From UKL13-2 sp031431435 (lineage in GTDB: Bacteria; Pseudomonadota; Gammaproteobacteria; Burkholderiales; Usitatibacteraceae): a stretch of 35,499 nucleotides of DNA. Both the position numbers and the translations under genes were made by a program. The notes beneath the pieces are model-generated. The model did not search any database and was not told the DNA's origin. It was given only the letters and a program-made list of their open reading frames with translations. The DNA lies in the NCBI GenBank assembly GCA_031431435.1, contig JANPDI010000222.1, forward strand, positions 1 to 35,499. The letters are read 5' to 3'. Numbering within the stretch: the stretch's first letter is position 1; each line of letters begins with the position of its first letter. Shown here piece after piece: positions 17,903 through 26,493 of this stretch.

Positions 17903-19693
17903 TCAGTAAGCCAATAACACGTTGAGCAGGATCGAATACTGCGGGCCGCGTTTGTCTTCATCATAAAGCTGTTTGAGGCCTTTGCCCGGCATCAATGCCG
18001 CCATTGACGCATTGACGACGACGTTTTGTGACATAAACGGCCGAAACTGCACGCCGGCCGAGACATCGATGCCGAGGTGTTTGGACGTGATGTTCTGATT
18101 GCGCAGCACCGACAGCGGGGCCGTGTTGACAAAGTCCAGCTTCGACACGTTACCCAGCAGTCTAATCTGCGGCGTGAGGTCGGCGTCGAAACCAAACCCG
18201 AGCAACGTCAGCCCCGGATTGACGAAATTCGATTGTCCCTGATCTTTTGATGACCGCAACGACACCAGCAATCCGTTTCGTTGTGACAGCACCACGCCGC
18301 CACCGCCGATCAGGGGCACTGCCTGCCGGATAAAAAAACTGGTGTCTGCACCGGCAAATTGTGGGTTCTCAAAGATTGCATCAAAGCCGGTTGCACGACC
18401 ATCAAATGGATTTTTGTCGCCGCTGGCGGCCAGCGCACTAAAACGAAGACGTAGCCAGCTGAAATCTCGCGACAGTTCGACCGCGGCAAATCCGGCGCGA
18501 ATCGCTTGCGGTCGTTGCGCAAACGGATGGCGCTGGTCGGTGCCGAACGCGCCGTAAAACGACGAGGTCAGATTCCACCTGCCAAAATGACCGTCGCCGC
18601 TGACGCCGACGTAGGTCACGTTGTAATTGCGGGGGCGCACATCGCCGATCACGGCGGGTCTGATCAGAAAGCCGTTGCGGTCGTAATAGTCGGGGCCGGA
18701 TTCCCGGTTGATGTTGTGGATGATGGTTGCCTGCGTGGTGTGGCCCAGCACCGGAAAATCCTGCCGGTAGACATTGGCCACCAGCAGATGGTCGCGGCGC
18801 ATTTTTTGGCCCACGTCATTCAAGCCGCTATTGGTGTCTTTTTCGAGGCGGCGAAAATAGCCGAGGTTGTATTGCCAGATATTGTTGTTGCGATTACCAA
18901 ACAGTCTGATACCAAACGGCACGTCCTGAAAAATGAAGCCGCGAAAGTCGGAAATAAACGGCTGAATACCAATGCGCAGCGAATCAAAATCGTAGTATTC
19001 AGACACGTTTCGCAAATGCACGTCGCCAAATAGCTCCTGGATGCCGACATGGGTATCGGTGCGGGATTTGCCTTCGCGTGGATCAATGCGCAGGCCGCGC
19101 ACCTCCTGAATCCGCGCATGATTGATCTGAACGGCGGGCACAAATCGAAACTCATAGTCGGGTGGCCGGAAGGTGGTATTGCCCTTGATCACCGCGGCCG
19201 ACAAAATGATCGTTTCCACAAATACGCTTTGTTGACCGCGGCCAAAAACATTGTTGGCGCCGGATCGATCCGACGATTGTGCGCCGAACGGGGTGGGCAA
19301 ACGGCGTGTTTCGACAAGCGTGTCAGAAATTGCGCCGAGCGCGAGAAACCAATCATTGCCCCATTTGGCAAACGGTTCGAACGGTTTGTCACCCTTCCAA
19401 ACGTTGTGGTTGTAGGGGTCGAACCACGGAAATTTAAAGCCCAGCGAGTCCATGATGCGCCAACGATCCGGGACGGCAACGGATTGGCGGGTGTCGATCG
19501 GTGACGGTGGCTCGACGCGATTGGGATCAATCGGTGGCAGCGGATATTTCAGCGGCAAGCGTATTTCCGACGGCGCACGCGAGGCTGCCGGAGGCTCGTC
19601 GTCCGGTTTTAATTGTGCATGCGCCGTAATGCCCGTCAATCCCAGCGCCACTGAAATCGAAATGGTCACGCGGCATTGATGGCGACGCCGCAC
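17903..19693 (-). CDS. Predicted outer-membrane beta-barrel protein of the cytochrome operon
   Basis: A 596-residue protein starting at GTG 19693, whose first base is the last base of the preceding stop (TAGTG); GAGGG lies 6 bases upstream. It has a signal peptide (about 1-26), a Pro-rich segment at about 30-75, and then a long, alternating aromatic/polar sequence with no long hydrophobic helix. It ends in an aromatic residue (LLAY), typical of outer-membrane barrels. No CXXCH motif is present. I do not recognise a named family. By position, directly before the decaheme gene, it could be the barrel sleeve of an outer-membrane electron conduit, the MtrB role, though sequence similarity to MtrB is not apparent. 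A porin or alginate-export-type barrel is the alternative. Confidence 0.7.
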   Translation of the reverse strand: MRRRHQCRVTISISVALGLTGITAHAQLKPDDEPPAASRAPSEIRLPLKYPLPPIDPNRVEPPSPIDTRQSVAVPDRWRIMDSLGFKFPWFDPYNHNVWKGDKPFEPFAKWGNDWFLALGAISDTLVETRRLPTPFGAQSSDRSGANNVFGRGQQSVFVETIILSAAVIKGNTTFRPPDYEFRFVPAVQINHARIQEVRGLRIDPREGKSRTDTHVGIQELFGDVHLRNVSEYYDFDSLRIGIQPFISDFRGFIFQDVPFGIRLFGNRNNNIWQYNLGYFRRLEKDTNSGLNDVGQKMRRDHLLVANVYRQDFPVLGHTTQATIIHNINRESGPDYYDRNGFLIRPAVIGDVRPRNYNVTYVGVSGDGHFGRWNLTSSFYGAFGTDQRHPFAQRPQAIRAGFAAVELSRDFSWLRLRFSALAASGDKNPFDGRATGFDAIFENPQFAGADTSFFIRQAVPLIGGGGVVLSQRNGLLVSLRSSKDQGQSNFVNPGLTLLGFGFDADLTPQIRLLGNVSKLDFVNTAPLSVLRNQNITSKHLGIDVSAGVQFRPFMSQNVVVNASMAALMPGKGLKQLYDEDKRGPQYSILLNVLLAY

Positions 19694-21600
19694 TACAATC
19701 CCTCACAAACATTTTGTTCATTGCCATCAATGAACGGCGCTTGCGGGCATTGCACATAACGCAGGCGTGAGCCGGTGCCTTGCGGCTGCAGGTTGTCCGC
19801 ACGTAAATGTTTTGGCGCGTTGCCAATGCCGGTATTCAGTGCGCGACCGGCATTGGCAAGACCGAGGAACGCCACCATGTCGTCCTGGTCAATGCCGTCA
19901 CCCGAGACACCAATGGCCCCGACCAGTTGATTGCCCCGGTAGATCGGCACCGCGCCGGGGAAAATTTGGATACCATTCTTGGCGCGTGACAATCCAGTAC
20001 AACCGACGCTATTCGAACCTGACGCGCCGGCGATGATCGCGTTATAACTGAGATCGAGTTGCAGCCCGACATTAAACGGGCTCCAACTGCTGACGGGTGA
20101 CGACAATGGCCCGGCACTGGTGCCGATAATGCCGTCCGGAAAATAGGGCCGTGCAATATTGCCGATGGCACGATTGGAAAACGCCGTGCCATTGGCCAGC
20201 GCGGTCGGGTCGTTAAAAAACAAGCGGGTTGCCGCGACATACTGCGCAAAATTGCGTGCCCCGGCAACCGGGTTGCCGCTGGCACCGACATAGACGGCGG
20301 TCGGCAGTGCGCTGATGTCAGCGGCCGCGGCGGGGTGCGAAAACAACAACGCCGAGCGGGCCTTTTGCAAACTCACGTCGGTACCAAATACCGGGGCATC
20401 CGGCGTACGCGCGAGCGCAAGCACTTCCCCGTTGGCGTCGACAATGGCAACGGTGACTTGCGCCTGGGTGCCGAGCGGCCGGCGGATTTGGGCGCGCGTC
20501 CGATTCGCCACCTTGAGGGCTTCCGCCAGAATGGTGGTGGCTTCGATCCCGGTGATGAAGGTGTCCGTGCCTGCGCGTGGCGCAAAGCGGTTGGTGTTTG
20601 ACGCATCAACCAACACAAACGCGTTTTGTGCCGCCAGCGAACCGGCATCGCTGGTGGTCGCGGCGCGAAAGCCCGAGGTTGCCTGACCAAAAGCAGTGCC
20701 GGCCCGAATCACACCGTCAAAATAGCCGCCGATCGCAACCACCGTACCACCAACCGTGGCAAGCGCGGGTGCTTGTGACGGGTTCGACACTAGCGCCTCG
20801 GAGTCCACATAACGAAAGGTGCGGCCGTCGGCCGTGATGCGGTTGGCGCGAATGTCGTCGGGTGCGGCGAAGCCGTTTGCCGCGGCAACGGCAATCAGTT
20901 CATCGACGCTCTGGTCGATATCGGTGATATCCAGATCGAGTCCGTAAATGCCATCGGCGATCACACCAACGCCGCCGACCAAACGGTTGTTCTTGTAAAG
21001 CGGCAGGCCGCCCGGATCCGCCGCCAGCCCAAGCGGCGAACGCTTTGGGCCGATGCTGCCGTCGGTTGCCCGGCGCATCAGATCGGAACACGACAATTGC
21101 GAAAATTGCACGCCATACAGCGGACCGCTGGGTTGGTTAAATTCGCGCGGATTGAAATGCTCCTGCACAATCTGGCTGGCAGTACGGGTTGAAAACGCAT
21201 TGCCATTGGATGATAGATACGCACCGGTAATGGCTTTAGTGATGGCGGCGAATGTATCGGGCAGGATGTCGATGTTTTCCAGACCGCCCGCCACATTGCG
21301 CCCGCTCGAAATGCGGAAAGTCGCAATTGCCCCGCCGCCGGCACCCGTCATGCGAAATACACCGAGTACATTGCCGACGCGATCGACCACGGCAATGGTG
21401 GCGCGCTGGTTGCGTGCGGTGGCTTCGCCGGCGGCCTGTGCGATTACCCGCTGAACGTCGTCGGTGGTCAGGAAATCAACCGCCGCCGCCGGCGGCGTGC
21501 AATTGCCGGGACAAATTTCGATACCGCCACCGCCACCCGAACACGCGGCGATTGCCAGCAGCATGACCAGCCCAATCAACGACCTTTTTTGCCCGCTCAT
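19693..21600 (-). CDS. Lipoprotein with two HbpS/GlcG-like (DUF336) domains
   Basis: A 635-residue predicted lipoprotein. The lipobox LAIAAC puts the lipidated cysteine at residue 20, followed by a Gly run (no Asp at +2, so outer-membrane sorting is likely). Two copies of a GlcG/HbpS-type domain follow at about 43-270 and 310-600. Each contains a VTVAIVD-x-x-G-x-V strand near its start and a G-x-x-P-[IL]-Y-[KR]-x-N-x-L-V-G-x-[IV]-G-V motif near its end. This family includes the heme-binding sensor HbpS, so heme or redox-cofactor binding in the periplasm is plausible. Fusing two copies in one lipoprotein doubles the usual size of about 140-200 residues with insertions. The ATG overlaps the stop of the FHA-cytochrome gene (ATGA). 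Its exact task in the chain is unknown. Confidence 0.78.
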   Translation of the reverse strand: MSGQKRSLIGLVMLLAIAACSGGGGGIEICPGNCTPPAAAVDFLTTDDVQRVIAQAAGEATARNQRATIAVVDRVGNVLGVFRMTGAGGGAIATFRISSGRNVAGGLENIDILPDTFAAITKAITGAYLSSNGNAFSTRTASQIVQEHFNPREFNQPSGPLYGVQFSQLSCSDLMRRATDGSIGPKRSPLGLAADPGGLPLYKNNRLVGGVGVIADGIYGLDLDITDIDQSVDELIAVAAANGFAAPDDIRANRITADGRTFRYVDSEALVSNPSQAPALATVGGTVVAIGGYFDGVIRAGTAFGQATSGFRAATTSDAGSLAAQNAFVLVDASNTNRFAPRAGTDTFITGIEATTILAEALKVANRTRAQIRRPLGTQAQVTVAIVDANGEVLALARTPDAPVFGTDVSLQKARSALLFSHPAAAADISALPTAVYVGASGNPVAGARNFAQYVAATRLFFNDPTALANGTAFSNRAIGNIARPYFPDGIIGTSAGPLSSPVSSWSPFNVGLQLDLSYNAIIAGASGSNSVGCTGLSRAKNGIQIFPGAVPIYRGNQLVGAIGVSGDGIDQDDMVAFLGLANAGRALNTGIGNAPKHLRADNLQPQGTGSRLRYVQCPQAPFIDGNEQNVCEGL

Positions 21601-23390
21601 TTGTCGGCCAAGGCGGCAGAATGTTTGAATGTCTTGACCCCGCCTCCGTTTGGCTTGGGCAGGATCACCGGTTTGCCGGCGCGCGAGCCGCCCACGTGAA
21701 ACCCATGACAGGACTCACAGGTGCCTGGTGCTTTGTCTTTCTCGATGTCGCTGCCAGAATGGCAAGACTGGCAATTGGCCAAATCCGGAATCAGAACATC
21801 CGCGCTGCTTTTTGATTTGCCGGCATCGTGGCATTTCTTGCAATCGAATGTTGCATGTTGATTGTGCGGAAAGCGCGATTTTGGCAACCAGTGCCGGGTC
21901 ATCGCGATTGGCGCAATTTTCCAGGTCGTGCCGGCGGCCGTGGCGTCGCGCGAAATTTCGTGACAGATGAAGCAGGTTCGTTTCTCCATCATCTCCGTGA
22001 CAACGGAGTCTGCCTTCTGCCGCACCCATGCAATACTTTTGACCGGGCCACCCGCTTGCCTTGTGCCGGCGCGCATCCGGTCTTGCGTAGGCTGATCAGG
22101 CTGGTCAATCGGCTTGCCGAGCAGCGCGGCCTCGGCATAAAACTCGTTGACCATCGCAATGACGTCCTCAACGCGGCCGTGGGGCACCTGCCGCTGGCTT
22201 GCCTTGGGCTCAAATTCGAGCGAATGGCACGCCTGACAGTGTTCTTTCATCGTGATAGGTTTGAAACGCGTGCCGGTTTCATCGGGCACATGGCAGTTTT
22301 TGCATTCCATTGCACGCATGCCGTTCGGACTTCTGAGGCCGCCTGACGGCGTGGCCGCTAAATGCACATCGTGCGGAAACTTCAGGTTCGATTTCGCAAC
22401 CAGATTGACCTTGTCAAGTTGCGATACACGAATAACCGCGTCATTGCCCGTTTTGCCGGCAACCAGCATCGATAACTTGAACGGTGGATGGTCGGTCTTG
22501 AAGTCCGTGACGTTGGGGATGCCCACCGCGGGATGGCGGGTCTTCAGATCAAGATGGCAATCGGTGCAAAGCGGTGAATCCTGCCGTTTGAGCGCATTAA
22601 CACCCTTGTGGTCGCGATGACATGCTGCGCAGCGGCCTTCGCCACCGTCGGCACTGAAAACGGCGGCGTGAAGTTTTTTGGCGGAATCGGTGTCGTGTGG
22701 AAAATGCCAACCAACAGCTTTATGGCAGCTCTCGCAGGCGTCGTTGCGGACCTGCACGAACGGCGTTTGATGGCAGGCGGCGCAGTTGCGACCAAAACTG
22801 GCGTGGCCACTATCAAGCGGGCCGGGGTCCCAGGCGCCGTCGGGGGTGATGGATTTTTTCAAGGGGACAACCAGCGCGTGCCGGTAATGATCCTGCTTGA
22901 GGGAGTGATACACAGGCCAGGCCAAAAAGCCCACGCCGACCAGGGCGGCGAACAGCCATGACAGCGCACGTTTGGAAAGCCAGGTTGCAGCGAGTCCGCC
23001 GCGGGTGCGTTTTTGCGCAAGCGCCATCGCGATGGTGCGGTCGGCCAATGGTTCGGAAAGTTCGATGGTCAGCGCCACATCGATGCCATCCGGCGGCGGC
23101 AATATCCCCAACCTGTATGGGCCGAGCTGGATCTGCTGCCCGGGCCGTAATAAAGAGGCGCGTTCGGCGCGCGCATCAATCATCATCGCGCTGTTTGGCG
23201 CGTCAATCGTGAAGCGGTCTGCCCCGGTCTTTTGGATGGTTGCATGGTGCAGCCCGACCCGCGGGTCGGGCAGGTGCAGTTTGCAATCCGTGCCGCGCCC
23301 GATCAAGATCGACTCTGCCTCGATTACCTCGTCGGTGCGGGCGACCTGGCCCTGTTTATTTTTTGCCAGCCGTGCAAGCAGAAGTTTCAC
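21597..23390 (-). CDS. FHA domain-transmembrane-decaheme cytochrome c fusion
   Basis: A 597-residue protein starting at GTG 23390, 6 bases after the stop of the cytochrome b-like gene. Residues about 26-95 are an FHA domain with the conserved I-G-R, L-x-D-P and H-H-A elements; FHA domains bind phosphothreonine peptides. One membrane helix lies at about 142-161. Ten CXXCH heme motifs follow, first cysteines at 203, 219, 254, 275, 363, 385, 473, 517, 540 and 558. No cleavable signal precedes the FHA part, so the FHA domain should face the cytosol and the hemes the periplasm. The cytochrome part resembles NapC/NrfB- or c3-like multiheme folds only generally. It could take electrons from the membrane b hemes and pass them outward, while being sensed or recruited by a phosphorylated cytosolic partner. 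No Ser/Thr kinase gene is in the window. Confidence 0.9.
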   Translation of the reverse strand: MKLLLARLAKNKQGQVARTDEVIEAESILIGRGTDCKLHLPDPRVGLHHATIQKTGADRFTIDAPNSAMMIDARAERASLLRPGQQIQLGPYRLGILPPPDGIDVALTIELSEPLADRTIAMALAQKRTRGGLAATWLSKRALSWLFAALVGVGFLAWPVYHSLKQDHYRHALVVPLKKSITPDGAWDPGPLDSGHASFGRNCAACHQTPFVQVRNDACESCHKAVGWHFPHDTDSAKKLHAAVFSADGGEGRCAACHRDHKGVNALKRQDSPLCTDCHLDLKTRHPAVGIPNVTDFKTDHPPFKLSMLVAGKTGNDAVIRVSQLDKVNLVAKSNLKFPHDVHLAATPSGGLRSPNGMRAMECKNCHVPDETGTRFKPITMKEHCQACHSLEFEPKASQRQVPHGRVEDVIAMVNEFYAEAALLGKPIDQPDQPTQDRMRAGTRQAGGPVKSIAWVRQKADSVVTEMMEKRTCFICHEISRDATAAGTTWKIAPIAMTRHWLPKSRFPHNQHATFDCKKCHDAGKSKSSADVLIPDLANCQSCHSGSDIEKDKAPGTCESCHGFHVGGSRAGKPVILPKPNGGGVKTFKHSAALADK

Positions 23391-23396
23391 GTCTGG

Positions 23397-24236
23397 CTAC
23401 CAGTAGAAAAATACCGACACGATATGGGCAACCAGTGCCGCCAACAGAGCGAACGACAGTGGCACGTGAATATAAAGCCAGGCCTGCATCATCGCCCTGT
23501 AACGCACATCACGACGCGCACGGGCGACGGTTTTCTGTTTGCGCAGCATGACGTCGTATAACGCTCGCATTGCCTGCGCCTGCTCGCCCTTGAAAGCACG
23601 CTCATTGTTGTCGGCTTCGAGCATGGTCACCGCACGTTTTGTCGGACAGCGTGAATGCGTACTGCGCAGCTGACTGTAAACACTGCCACCGATTTCGGTG
23701 TCGCGCACACTTTTTTCGATTGCGCTCTGCAGATTGTCGGGCATGGCGAGCGAAAGCCGCTCGGCTTGTTTGTCCAGATCAGCGATCTTTAGCAGCAGTC
23801 CATCGAGTGTATCTTCGCCGATATTCTCGGTTTGCTGGGTCGGGAAGCGCAAATAGGCATAGACGCCGAAAAATCCGGATGCAATCACCAGCAGCATTAA
23901 TACATAAGCCAATGTATGCACATTCCAGCCGACTTGAAACGCCGCGTGCAATGTCGCAACCACGATCAAGGTGGCGCCGAGGTAAATATGTGCGGAAAGC
24001 CAGCCCTGAATCGTGGTGAGAGAAGCCTTGTATTGGCGCTTGCGCACGCCAAACCACATCAACCAAAACACAAACGCGGCGGCGACGCCACCCAATGCGT
24101 AACCAACCGGTGTGCCGCCGTACTTGCCGACTGGTGCCGTTTGGGAGGCGTAGGCAATGACCGACGCCAAAACGACAAATACCGCCATTTTCAAATAGCG
24201 GTAGCGGCGGAATTCCAGAACGGTTCGGTGTTGCAT
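23397..24236 (-). CDS. Putative di-heme b membrane protein, first gene of the cytochrome operon
   Basis: A 279-residue integral membrane protein starting at ATG 24236, chosen because the longer in-frame N-terminus has no membrane or ribosome-site support. Five hydrophobic segments lie near 16-30, 45-63, 79-101, 106-130 and 250-276. The third holds His83 and His97 and the last holds His257 and His271. Each pair is separated by 13 residues, the spacing by which two helices hold two stacked b hemes in cytochrome b proteins. A charged, probably cytosolic loop of about 115 residues separates helices 4 and 5. It probably exchanges electrons between quinones, or the cytosolic Fe-S protein, and the FHA-cytochrome encoded next. 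I cannot assign it to a named family; a heme-free membrane anchor is the alternative. Confidence 0.65.
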   Translation of the reverse strand: MQHRTVLEFRRYRYLKMAVFVVLASVIAYASQTAPVGKYGGTPVGYALGGVAAAFVFWLMWFGVRKRQYKASLTTIQGWLSAHIYLGATLIVVATLHAAFQVGWNVHTLAYVLMLLVIASGFFGVYAYLRFPTQQTENIGEDTLDGLLLKIADLDKQAERLSLAMPDNLQSAIEKSVRDTEIGGSVYSQLRSTHSRCPTKRAVTMLEADNNERAFKGEQAQAMRALYDVMLRKQKTVARARRDVRYRAMMQAWLYIHVPLSFALLAALVAHIVSVFFYW

Positions 24237-24472
24237 CGTTTGTATGTGGTGCCGGCTATGCAAATTAAGGGCTGCCCGCCCACTTGGTGAACAGACGCGG
24301 ATAACGAAGCGCTGTCCCAACCAGTCTGCAGTTTATCGAAAAAAGACCCGCTTACAAGCTAATCGGCCGCTATTTCGGCGGTTTTTGGCGGACCTCGCCT
24401 GCACGCTGTTTGATGTCTATCAACAACGTCACGCGCAAATGCGTCAAGCATAGGGTTTCGATGGCGGCTGGC

Positions 24473-24478
24473 TATAAT
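24473..24478 (+). promoter_or_regulatory. Possible -10 element (TATAAT) for the ccm operon
   Basis: A perfect TATAAT lies 30 bases before the ccmI ATG, in the 272-base gap shared with the divergent cytochrome operon. No good -35 hexamer stands 16-18 bases upstream, so an activator may be required or the match may be chance. I found no convincing promoter for the opposite (minus-strand) operon in this gap, and no CRP- or FNR-type palindrome. Confidence 0.4.
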
Positions 24479-24508
24479 GATTGTTCCTTCCTACGACTGC
24501 GTGAGTCC

Positions 24509-25825
24509 ATGTTTTATTTGATTGCTGCCACAATGTTGGCGCTGGCATTGGCCTTTGTGTTGGTGCCGATTTTTCGAAACCGACCGACGGGTGATGTTGA
24601 TGTTTTGTCTGACGTGTCAAATGAAGCGGCGAATCTGGCGGCGTTTCGTTTGCAGCGCCGTGAGGTCGAGGGCGAATTCGAACGCGGTCTGATATCCGAA
24701 GCCGAACGTGATGACGCATTGGATGAGCTTGCAAGACGCCTCGCCGGAGAAGTCGACTTGGGCAGTAAAGTCGTTGTTGGTGAATCGGTTCCAGCCAAAA
24801 GTTCCTCAAAACCCGCATGGATGCTGGGGTTCTTGGTTTCATTATTCATTGTTGTTGGCAGCTCGCTGGGCTACGTCCAATGGGGCGCTCACAATGCGCA
24901 CAACGCCGCCGGACAGATGGCGGCGGGTGTGGCCACCGCGGGTGCGGATGCCGCAAAGAGTCCTGATGCGCAAATGTCCGATCAACAGGTATTGGCGTTG
25001 GTCGACAATCTGGCCAAGAAAATGGCGGAAAAGCCGGACGATCCGCGCGGATGGATTTTGTTGGCGCGGTCGCAAAACGCATTGGGGCAATACGCCGCCG
25101 CGGCAACCGCGTTTGGGCGGGCGGCGGCATTGACGCCAAACGATGCCCAATTGCTGGCCGACTATGCCGATGCGCAGGTGATGGTGCAGGAGGGCAATTT
25201 CGCCGGCAAGCCGCGTGAATTGATCGACCGGGCATTAAAGATTGACCCCGCCAATATGAAGGCGCTGGCCCTGGCGGGAACGGCTGACATGCGTGCGGGA
25301 AACAAACCGGCGGCGATCAAGCGCTGGGAAAAATTACAATCACTGGTGCCAAAAGACTCCGACGATTTTGCACAAATCGCCGCCATCATCACGGAAATCA
25401 AAACCGGCAAACCGGCGTTTCCAAAAGCGGCGACGCCGGTGGCAGCACCAGTGGCGGCTGCCACCCCGCCGGCGGTGGGCAAAGCGGTGTCGGGAAAGAT
25501 CAACATTGCGCCGGAATTAACGGCGCGAATCGCCCGCGGCGATACCCTGTTTGTGTTCGCGCGCGCGGCCAGCGGCCCGAAAATGCCACTGGCGGTATTG
25601 CGTGTGCCGGCGCCAACCAGCTGGCCGTTTGTGTTCAAGCTCGATGATGGTATGGCGATGGCACCTGGCATGAGTCTGTCGTCGTTCGACGAGGTGGTCA
25701 TTGAGGCGCGCATTTCGAAAGCGGGCGAGGCCAAACTGCAACCGGGCGATTTGCAGGGCGCCAGCGGGTCGATCAAACCCCCGGCGGCCAATATCACCGT
25801 GAATATTTCAACGGTTGCGCCATAG
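24509..25825 (+). CDS. ccmI: Cytochrome c maturation protein CcmI (CycH)
   Basis: A 438-residue inner-membrane protein that chaperones apocytochrome c to the CcmFH heme ligation complex. It has an N-terminal helix (about 1-20), a cytosolic segment with the CcmI-like pattern of repeated E-R and D-E-L-x-R-R residues, a second helix (about 100-122), a periplasmic TPR region at about 170-300, and a C-terminal beta-rich domain at about 325-438 preceded by a Pro/Ala linker. The start is taken at 24509 because it gives the canonical first helix at once; a GTGAG lies just upstream. It is first in the operon and its stop overlaps the ccmA GTG. In many proteobacteria ccmI comes last, so this order is uncommon. 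Confidence 0.9.
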   Translation: MFYLIAATMLALALAFVLVPIFRNRPTGDVDVLSDVSNEAANLAAFRLQRREVEGEFERGLISEAERDDALDELARRLAGEVDLGSKVVVGESVPAKSSSKPAWMLGFLVSLFIVVGSSLGYVQWGAHNAHNAAGQMAAGVATAGADAAKSPDAQMSDQQVLALVDNLAKKMAEKPDDPRGWILLARSQNALGQYAAAATAFGRAAALTPNDAQLLADYADAQVMVQEGNFAGKPRELIDRALKIDPANMKALALAGTADMRAGNKPAAIKRWEKLQSLVPKDSDDFAQIAAIITEIKTGKPAFPKAATPVAAPVAAATPPAVGKAVSGKINIAPELTARIARGDTLFVFARAASGPKMPLAVLRVPAPTSWPFVFKLDDGMAMAPGMSLSSFDEVVIEARISKAGEAKLQPGDLQGASGSIKPPAANITVNISTVAP

Positions 25826-26493
25826 TGGCCACGGCAATGCTTGAAGCCAGATCGCTCACGCTGTCACGCGGCGAGCGGTCATTGTTTGAGGCGTTGTCAT
25901 TTGCCGTTGATCCGGGCGAGGCGCTTATCTTGCGCGGCCCAAACGGGGTTGGCAAAACCAGTCTGTTGCGGGTGCTGGCGGGACTCACGCGCGCTGATGC
26001 GGGGGCGGTTTTTTTGAACAATCTGAAATTGACGCCGTTGTCAGATGCGCAACGGGCTGCGGTTCTGTACCTCGGGCACGCAAACGCACTGAAGGATGAA
26101 TATAGTGCAGAAGAAAATCTCACTGATCAACTGGCGCTTGACGCGGTCGCCAGCTCGCGTGAAGCCAGGCTCGATGCGCTGCGCCGGGTCGGCCTGTTGA
26201 TGCAACGGCACGTCGCCGGACGCAAGCTGTCGCAGGGCCAGAAACGGCGGATTGGCATTGCGCGTTTGTTGCTCAGCGAGCGGCCGCTCTGGCTGCTGGA
26301 TGAGCCCACCAACGCGCTTGATCAGGACGGCGTTGCCCTGCTGCTACAGACGGTTGATCAGCATCTGGCCGGCGGCGGTGCCGCCGTCGTTGCGACCCAT
26401 CTGGCGCTGCCCCTGCGCGGTCCGGCACGCGAATTGACCCTGCAAGAAAACGCGGTTACAACGCCGGTGGATCGTTTGGCGGAAACACAATGA
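25825..26493 (+). CDS. ccmA: Cytochrome c maturation ATPase CcmA
   Basis: A 222-residue ABC ATPase of the CcmABCD complex, which releases heme-loaded CcmE from CcmC. Walker A GPNGVGKT (38-45), signature LSQGQ (135-139) and Walker B LWLLDEP (155-161) are all intact, and the short length fits CcmA. The start is GTG 25825, overlapping the ccmI stop by one base; an ATG four codons downstream (25837) is possible. Its stop overlaps the ccmB start. Confidence 0.96.
   Translation: MATAMLEARSLTLSRGERSLFEALSFAVDPGEALILRGPNGVGKTSLLRVLAGLTRADAGAVFLNNLKLTPLSDAQRAAVLYLGHANALKDEYSAEENLTDQLALDAVASSREARLDALRRVGLLMQRHVAGRKLSQGQKRRIGIARLLLSERPLWLLDEPTNALDQDGVALLLQTVDQHLAGGGAAVVATHLALPLRGPARELTLQENAVTTPVDRLAETQ

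Noticed and set aside
24237..24508. CRP or FNR binding site in the divergent region
   Set aside because: No TGTGA-N6-TCACA or TTGAT-N4-ATCAA palindrome was found there.
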